DNA from: Ipomoea triloba
Lineage: Eukaryota > Streptophyta > Magnoliopsida > Solanales > Convolvulaceae
Reading direction: 5' to 3'
Assembly (NCBI RefSeq): GCF_003576645.1
Contig: NC_044929.1
Span: forward strand, 19,517,622 to 19,581,621
DNA: 64,000 nucleotides
Positions 56,535 through 64,000 of the stretch are shown here, in pieces; positions within the stretch are counted from its first letter, which is position 1; every line of letters begins with the position of its first letter. Below the pieces are notes generated by a model, which ran no database searches, was not told where the DNA came from, and saw nothing but the letters and a program-made list of their open reading frames with translations. The position numbers and the translations under genes are program-made.

Positions 56535-58537
56535 ATGGCGGCTACTACAGCAACGGTGGCAGCGGCCGTGGCCGCAAGGTCATCTTCGAGCCTTCGTTTC
56601 GATCTCGAACCAGCCTCTAACTCTAAGCCATTTCTGCATTCCTATAGCTCTCTGAAGCCTATACTTAAACGACGCCGTCATGTATCCATACGAGCCGCCA
56701 GGAACGGCGGGGAAAACCAAGCGGGCGATGCTTATGGCGGTGAGGTGAAGAGGACTGAACCGATTGAGTTGGGGAAACTCGTAGAAGAATATCCTTTTCA
56801 ATTCACTTCCAAGGACCTGCCGAATCCACTTCCAAGTACTCTTTTGCTTTCTCAAATCGATCAATTTGTGTGGGTGTGTGTAGAAATATGTTGGTGGTTG
56901 AGCATTGAATGCCTTAGGGTTTGGCAATCGGAGGTTAATTTTAATTTTTGTGTGAAATTCAGGGCCTTTAACTTCGGCTGATTTATCCAATATGGCCTCT
57001 CAAGGATCTCGTCTTCGCGTTGCTTATCAGGTTTTTCATTGTATTATAATACGAGTTTGAATTATTATTATTGATTGTTTTGAATTTATTAATTGGTTAT
57101 TACTTTCTTTTCCTCAGGGAGTGAGAGGTGCGTACAGTGAATCAGCTGCAGAGAAGGCTTATCCAAATTGCGAGGCAGTGCCTTGTGAACAATTTGATAC
57201 TGCTTTTGAAGTGAGATTTGCTAATTTTCATAGTGCAAACTCTTATTTTTGTACCTGTGCAAAGAAAAATACCAACTCTGATTTTTTAAAAAATATTTAT
57301 TTATGTATATTGACTATGGCACCTTCTACCCAAGGAAATAGAGGTTACTCAGTATTTTGTTTTTTTGTGTCACATATGTGATGCCAAGTTTGCTGCTAGT
57401 AATGATTGATACGGTAAATAATTTATGATCTATTTGGATTTTTGCACCCAAAATGATTTTTAACTGCCATCAATTATCTAGATTTATGAGTAACAGGTGC
57501 AATGGAGCCAAATTGCCTCTGAGTCTTTATCTAGTACGGAGTAATATGGTATTGTGTAGGCAATCTTTGATGTCAGTACTCCAATAAATGATTTCTTAGA
57601 GATATTAGCTATCCTTAACCTCTTTAATTCTTTAGAAAACCTTCTCAGAGTTTATTTAGCTAAATTAATATTTCTGTTGATTTCTTGGGGATTTAACTTT
57701 TCAAACCTTCTATGTCCTCTGAAGCTAAGCTTTCATATGCTGCTAATGCCAAAATAGGAAGCTCTTGTTGCAGGCCCTCTGATAGTTCTGTCTCTTCTTG
57801 AGATCTTAGATTGCCATAAGTTAGTCCACCTCAGCTAGATTAGTAGCCATAATGAGTGCCGGAAAGAACCAATAATACCCACTGAATGGACTTTAAAAAA
57901 TGATGATACCCAAGGAAATTATGTCTATCTCCATTAAAATACAAGTCTTAGTAGCATAACAAAAACACCCTCCTTGCATTGACCCCACCCTTCAGTCCAC
58001 TTGTCTTGATCAATCCATATCTAGCTTACTTTGGTCCACCCAAACACCACACTTTCCCCAATGTAAACATACATGTAATACTCTCTATGATCAGATTGTG
58101 ATTTCATTTTCCTTTCCTATTAACAGGCTGTTGAAAGTTGGCTTGTCGATAGAGCAGTTTTACCCATTGAAAATTCTTTAGGGGGAAGTATCCATAGGAA
58201 TTATGACCTTTTACTTCGACACCGCCTGCATATAGTTGGAGAAGTCAAACTTGCCATACAACACTGCTTACTAGCTAGTCCAGGTGTGAAAGTCAAAGAT
58301 TTGGGAAGAGTTCTCAGCCATCCTCAGGTACTTTTTTTTTTGGGGGGGGGGGGGGGGGAGGAATATNNNNNNNNNNNNNNNNNNNNNNNNNNNNNNNNNN
58401 NNNNNNNNNNNNNNNNNNNNNNNNNNNNNNNNNNNNNNNNNNNNNNNNNNNNNNNNNNNNNNNNNNNNNNNNNNNNNNNNNNNNNNNNNNNNNNNNNNNN
58501 NNNNNNNNNNNNNNNNNNNNNNNNNNNNNNNACTATT

Positions 58538-58568
<31 letters not shown>

Positions 58569-59285
58569 GGGAGTAGATCGCTTCATGTGCATCGTATTTG
58601 ATGTGGTAACTGGACTTGTCAGGCACTTGCACAGTGTGAGAACACATTAACAGAGCTCGGGTTGGTCAGAGAAGCTGTGGATGATACTGCTGGAGCAGCA
58701 AAGGTATGTAGAAAGTATCAGTAATTATGTTCTCTTTCTTGTGTAATTTTCAACTCGAGAACATGATCTAATTGTGATGCTTTTTCTTTGGCATTTCCTG
58801 TTGCAGTATGTTGCTTTCCACAAACTAAAAGATACTGGGGCAGTTGCTAGCCTCACTGCAGCTAAGATCTATGGATTGGATGTACTTGCACAAAATATAC
58901 AGGTTGGTTTGAAAATGCTGTTGTGACTGAAGTACTTTTGCCGCGCCTTTTTCAAGCGCTGGGTTATAGACTGTGTTCTATTTCAGGATGATTCTGATAA
59001 TGTTACTCGGTTCCTAATGCTGGCTAGAGAACCCATAATTCCTGGCATCAATAAACCATTCAAGGTTAGATATCACTTTACTGCTGAGAAGTTGAAAAAA
59101 AAAATCCTTATCAGCTCATTTCTTCCTGATTTGTCCTTGAAGTTCATTTCAATCTGATGCAAGTTACACTCTTTCAGACAAGTATAGTGTTTTCTCTTGA
59201 GGAAGGTCCTGGGATACTTTTTAAGGCACTTGCTGTTTTTGCTATGAGGAATATCAACCTTACAAAAGTGAGTACATTCTAAAGA

Positions 59286-59361
<76 letters not shown>

Positions 59362-59818
59362 CCCATGTATAATGTCATGTTTCTAAAGACAAGTGTTCTC
59401 ACTGGTTTACTTTATTTTCTCTTCTAGATTGAAAGCCGTCCCTTGCAGAAACAGGCTTTGCAACTACTTGGATATAGTGCTGATGGGTTCCCAAAGTATA
59501 TCCATTGCCCTACTTAGCATGCATTTTACAAGATCTTGCATGTGTAGATATTCCATTCTATGATTTAGTGATAATGTTGGTTCTGTATGATAGGTATTTC
59601 CCCTATCTTTTCTATGTGGATTTTGAAGCATCCATGGCTGATGAAAGGGCCCAAAATGCTTTGGGGCATCTAAAGGTTCATTTAGTAAAAATTTAACTAT
59701 GTTTTAGTCAAAATCCTTTGTTGTTTTTCAGCACTAATATGTGAAGTACCTGTCCCAGGAATTCGCTACATTTTTGAGAGTTTTGGGGAGTTATCCAGCA
59801 GACTGTGGCATGCCTTGA
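56535..59818 (+). CDS. ADT: Arogenate dehydratase, plastid (phenylalanine synthesis)
   Basis: It converts arogenate to phenylalanine (some relatives also prephenate to phenylpyruvate) in the plastid stroma. Proposed exons: 56535-56835, 56963-57030, 57118-57210, 58127-58327, 58623-58703, 58807-58902, 58987-59064, 59178-59267, 59428-59495, 59594-59675, 59759-59818. They total 1,218 nt, 405 aa, with all junctions GT-AG and in phase. The first ~65 residues are Ala/Ser/Arg-rich, fitting a transit peptide. The catalytic PDT domain runs about 117-298, with [21 protein letters not shown] (167-174) and NVTRF (285-289, the TRF motif). The ACT regulatory domain follows, with ESRP at 338-341, and the chain ends YPADCGMP. 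The multi-intron structure suits the ADT1/ADT2 type rather than the intronless ADT3-6 type. No in-frame ATG lies upstream. Intron 4 holds an assembly gap. Confidence 0.95.
58338..58571. other. Assembly gap in ADT intron 4
   Basis: N bases run 58367-58531. Both borders have the same T-tract then G-tract pattern, suggesting a homopolymer problem or a collapsed repeat. The coding exons are not affected. Confidence 0.95.
59287..59362. repeat. Long T tract in ADT intron 8
   Basis: About 75 consecutive T bases lie 20 bp after the exon 8 donor; the Lys-rich ORF opposite is a by-product. The length may be unreliable in the assembly. Confidence 0.9.
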
Positions 59819-60489
59819 CATTTGAACCTGGTATTCTTTTATTAATGAATTTATCACCTCCTGTGGTTCCTGATGCTTTCCATGGAGAATGAGCACATGC
59901 AACAAGGGAAGGCAATGCAACGTACTGGCATTGGACATGCATTAGTAATTTGCAATTCTTTTCATGTACAAACCTGAGTTTTATTCTCCTTTTTCAAGAA
60001 AACATAGTTACTTCGTACATCTCTGTTCCTTTTTGCCAAAGGTCAATTCTTCTATTTAGTTTAATAGTTTTCTGTAATTTCATATATCATTTGTATACCT
60101 TCTATCTCAATGCATTAGGACCCTGCTCTCCAAAAGACGTGGCACGCTTACAAGTTAAGGTTGAAATATACGTTTTGTTGAGATTTTGCTTTCATGCTCT
60201 GCATTTGAAGTTTTAACACAAAGAACTATACCTTGATTTGCTGTTTATCATGAACTATTAGCCTTTGAAGCCAGGGCAATAGGTAGGGTTTGAATCTCAC
60301 CAAAAATAACTTTAGTGGGTATTTTGGTCTCTTCTTGAAAGAGGGTGTTTAATCCGATGTTTACCATGAAATATTCATTTGTATTAAGTCATTATTTCAT
60401 TGATTTATGTTTACAGTGTTGAGCCAAAGAAAAGGAAGAATAGCTACAGACTTGACTGCTGCTATACATGGGATTTTTCATGTGGTCAT
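59819..60489. other. Shared 3' region of ADT and the NPF gene
   Basis: These 671 bp separate two convergent stop codons and should hold both 3' UTRs. No other ORF has recognisable content. Confidence 0.6.
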
Positions 60490-62992
60490 TTACTCATTAC
60501 CCTCATTTTGTTTCCCATCAGTATCTTTGTACTTGTACATGCAGGCACACACCATATAGTAACCAAAGTTTGCAGCCACCAAGACACTACATGCCCAGAA
60601 AACATTATCCACCCTCCCATCGTTGATGTTGTCCGGCAACCATCCTGTCACTCTCTGCAACAGATCCATCACGGCGTTGCCCAGGTAGTAGCATATCCCT
60701 ATGAACATGGCAACCACAGCGGTCGATGTGCTTTTCAGAGACTCCGGAAACTCCTGGTAGTAAAACGCAACATTTCCCGGGAAGGTGAATGCTTCTCCAA
60801 CACCAGCAAGTGCTAATGGCGGGACTAGCCAAAAGACTGACATGGGTACCACTCCCCCGTTGCTCTGGACTTGGAGGTTGTTGGAATCGGCGACTTTAAG
60901 GCGCCTCGCCTCCACCAAGGCAGAGATCGCCATGCTAAGAAGTATTAAAGCGTGCCCAACACCAATGCGTTGGAGAGGTGTCAGGGACCTTGTCGTGTAC
61001 TTGGCCATTAAAGGGTAGAGTACACGGTCTATGAAGGTAATGGTTATGCTTGTTGAAATCAGTATGAAGACGACAACAGAACCTGATGGGATTTTTATGT
61101 GAGGCCCCATTTGACGGTCCATTTTGAGAGCTTGGAGGACTGCTAAACTGGCTTGGATAACCAGTGGGGTGGATAAGCATAAACCGCTAGCCCATAGAGG
61201 GAAAAGCTTGAACAAGCTTTTGAGATCTTCTACTTGCTCAACAGTGCATAGCCTCCAAGGCTTTGCAATTGAACCATCTAATTTAGCATCTCCTTCAGTG
61301 ATCAATGCTGCATAGTTCAAGACCCTGCGTAACAAGACACAACCTTCTCGTCAGGTTCGCAAATATCCCCTCCCTCCCACTTATGTGATGAGAAGTTTGA
61401 ATTTTCAACATTGCCTTAGTTAACAAATGCAAAATTGGGTGTAGTTTAGAGTTCTTACTTGAGAAACTCTGTAGGCGTAGGAGAGGCCATCTTTATAGCT
61501 TCAACCTGGGGATCATGGTAGTAGACCGCCCCCTCAGACAAAACCGGTTCTCCTCGTTTCCTGAGTGCAGCCACCAGAACACGAGCCAGGCCAATAAACG
61601 GACTTCCCTGCGCCATAACACGGCGGTAGAAACGCTTTCCCGACAAGAAAACAGCCAGACCGACAACGTTAAAAGCGACGCAGATTCCAAACCCCCACGC
61701 CCAGCTGACATTGTCCTCCACGAACACAATGGCCGTGGTGGCTATCACGGAGGATGTGTACAGCGTGAAAACGTACCAGTTAATGGAAACTTGTCGCTGC
61801 TTTGGGGTGTCGAATTGGTCAGCGCCCATTGTTGCGATCGTGAACCGTGTGCCGGCAACCCCTATACACATTAGAGCTAAACCGGCATATAACACTGCGT
61901 ATTGGACTGTGGTTGGCTTGATGCAACCACTCGATCCATCGCACTCTGCGGGTCTCAGTGAATCAATGGATGCTGTTAACACTATTAGAACAGTGGCCTG
62001 CATGCAAATTAAAGTTTGAGCAAATCAAAATATGATATTTTCCGGGACAACCCATCAAACACTAATTAAGTCCAAGTTGGTCAGGTTGTTGGTTTAATAA
62101 TCACGTGATTTCAAATTTGATTCCCAGTTAGAGTGGTTTGTAAGGTATGAGTAACTTAAGCTAATTTACCTTGTAACTTTTTGCCAGTTAGGACACAAGA
62201 CGAGATCAACCCAAAATATGATATTTGCAGGCAATTGCAACTAAGTTGGTTAAACTGTTGACTTGATAGTTATAAAGTTATAAGTTCGACTCCACGTAAG
62301 AGTGACCTATTGGTATTCTTGGTTTGAGTCGATTAGCTATGGATAATCTAAGCTAGTTTATCTCATTGTAGACCTTTGTCATCTAGGATGGGGTGCTTAG
62401 TGTACACTATCGAGTAGTGGTTGTGGGTTCCATCATATCGAGTATCTGGTTAGCTATGAGTAATCTAAGCTAGGATCACAAGATTGGGTATTCAGGGTAC
62501 ACCATCGAGTAGTGGCGGTGGGATTTATTGACACAAATTAACTGTGGAGTATATGGAAGGTAAGTGAAAGATTACCAGGAGAGAGATAAGAGAAGAAATC
62601 CAGATAACAGAGAAGCAGCCAAGAAAAGAGTCAGCAATGATTGCTCCCAAGATGGGGAAAATAGTGATACACCCATTCACTGCATTATACACTTTGGCTG
62701 CACTTATGCTCTTCATGCTGAACTCTTGTATCAGATAAACAATCAGGTTGTTAACCACTCCTCCCGCCGCAAGTGTCAACCCCGCCATCGTCGCTGATTT
62801 CACACTCTTGTTAATTAGCTGCAATTAAACCTCATAATATTATATCATTGGGTGTAAGCTCAAGAATCTACCTTGGATGAAGGGGAATGTGATCCAGCCA
62901 CCCTGCTTGCGGCGGCGAAAGTGGCCGGGAGACGGTGGCCCTCCTGCTGCTGCTGCCGCTTCGTAATCCATAGGCTGTATTGATCTGTCCAT
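60490..62992 (-). CDS. NRT1/PTR (NPF) family transporter, NPF2.7-like
   Basis: NPF proteins are 12-pass proton-coupled or facilitative carriers of nitrate, peptides or hormones; NPF2.7 relatives include the plasma-membrane nitrate efflux carrier NAXT1. Exons: 62992-62872, 62793-62576, 61997-61459, 61324-60490. They total 1,713 nt, 570 aa, all GT-AG and in phase. The N-terminus is short and cytosolic (MDRSIQPMDYEAAAAAGG). TM1 begins GGWITFPFIQATMAGLTLAA, followed by NNLIVYLIQEF, GAIIADSFLG, the TRFTIATMGADQFD block, NWYVFTLY, the central loop (GKRFYRRVMAQGSPF), and GEAFTFPGNVAFYYQEFPES near the end. This order and wording fit the NPF2.7 clade. The usual ExxE(K/R) motif in TM1 is absent, as I recall is the case in this clade. 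Substrate cannot be read from sequence. Confidence 0.93.
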
Positions 62993-63160
62993 TGCTGCAA
63001 TTGGATTAGAGGAGGTGCTTATATTGTTTTTAAAATATCCAAGTCCCTACTCCAACCCCACCAACTTCTTGGAATATAATGAAGAGGTAAATGCATTTAT
63101 TTAACATATGGAAGATTGGTAGGCCAAAAAAAGTCAAGCATACTCTGGCCCGCCATGAAT

Positions 63161-63170
63161 TTATATATAA
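63161..63170 (-). promoter_or_regulatory. Possible TATA box of the NPF gene
   Basis: TTATATATAA lies about 170 bp upstream of the ATG at 62992, a reasonable distance for a plant promoter. There is no other support. Confidence 0.3.
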
Positions 63171-64000
63171 TTTTTGTTGGTGACGAGAGAGCTTGCAAGT
63201 ATTATGTGACCATCTTGTGCGCGAGTTCGACCAGAAATTTAGAATCATATTCTATTCACTTAACAATAAATTTATCTTATTTTCAAGATAGATGGTAAGC
63301 ATATGTTTTTTTATTAAATAACTAAAAATTGTGACATATTTTTTTTTAGATAATAAAAATGTCATTTCCGTAGAGAATAAAAAAAAGAGTAAAAGTATTT
63401 GTGATATTATTCATTTTCAATTTTTTTTGAAAGAAAATAAAAGTGAATAGAAAGGACAAATACTTTTATTTAAAACCATTAATAGAAGTGAAAGTACTCC
63501 ATAGATGATAAACATAGCACCTTCTTAGGGTATCATAAATCCTTGTCCATGCATACGAGAATTTTTTTTCCTCCATATTTAAAAGCGTGCAAGTTGTGCA
63601 TAAAATATACTCTCTTTGCTATTTGAGATACCCTTATCTTGATTAGTTTAGGGAGTCTTGTCCCAAGAGATCCGATAAGATGTGTGTCTAGCCTTATTAA
63701 TTATATTTCAAACAATGAGAATTGAGACCCTTAATTGACATTCCTAAAAACTCATAATTATTGTCATCTATATAATTTTTAAGGCCAGTCACACATGTAT
63801 AATTAAATATGTTAAGTTATTATATTTAATGGAAAATTCTAAGGGGCCAGAGAGGCAAGATGCTGGATACAAAAAAAAAATGAAATATGCATGTGGTCTG
63901 ACATGATGTTGTTTAGTTCCAAGAAAAGTCTTTTAATCCTATATATGTTTAAGTGCACTTTTCATACCGACCCGTGCAGAGGGTGGTAGAAGGGGGGGGG
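63171..64000. other. NPF upstream region, no gene seen
   Basis: AT-rich sequence with short imperfect repeats (AATAAAAGTGAATAGAAAGG, AATAGAAGTGAAAGTACT) and a G-run at the window edge that may be an assembly end. No coding region is recognised. Confidence 0.45.

Noticed and set aside
58286..58647. ORFs running through the N gap
   Set aside because: They exist only because N codons are not read as stops.
59073..59402. Lys-rich ORF on the minus strand
   Set aside because: It covers the T tract in ADT intron 8 and parts of two exons on the wrong strand.
62811..62824. Start of a separate NPF ORF at the ATTGCAG acceptor (MQLINKSV)
   Set aside because: It has no real ATG and leads to a stop when joined to exon 1; the 62793 junction restores the conserved TM1.

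Overview
This window is nuclear DNA from a flowering plant. Five multi-exon protein genes with short GT-AG introns sit in AT-rich DNA full of transposons, and the proteins are plant types: a Dof zinc finger, a plastid-targeted arogenate dehydratase, an NPF transporter of the NPF2.7 type, a plant class I PITP and a plant tetraspanin. A core eudicot is very likely and an asterid plausible, but I cannot name the species. A run of N (58367-58531), a single N in a poly-A tract and a poly-G end show a draft assembly.

Layout. 1-18.4 kb holds no intact gene. It contains minisatellites, a higher-order inverted-repeat array, a SINE split by a hAT element, a decayed B3-like pseudogene, a CACTA-like element with a nested fold-back, a solo LTR, a second hAT element, and a short Helitron. 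18.9-25.9 kb holds two convergent genes: PITP (+, 10 exons including one of 8 bp) and a tetraspanin (-, 2 exons). 26.5-29.7 kb looks like a dead Harbinger-type element whose ORF is split by a non-autonomous LTR retrotransposon. 30-37 kb is repeats. 38.5-39.6 kb holds the Dof gene (-). 40-56.4 kb is a gene desert of fold-back elements, Tourist-like elements, SINE and LINE scraps, and a Helitron whose 5' part is repeated in tandem about four times. 56.5-63.0 kb holds arogenate dehydratase (+, 11 exons) and an NPF transporter (-, 4 exons), convergent.

The genes do not form a pathway together; this is ordinary plant gene order. The most unusual material is in the repeats. A family of Mutator-like miniature elements (9-bp target duplications) keeps the same end caps, GGCAAATTAT and ATAACAATYG, around quite different cores, from a bare 66-bp cap pair to about 560 bp. 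Members lie in introns of PITP and tetraspanin and inside another fold-back. The tandem Helitron units at 50-52.5 kb are the second notable structure.

All exon boundaries were worked out by eye from GT-AG sites, reading phase and remembered family conservation. No search was run.
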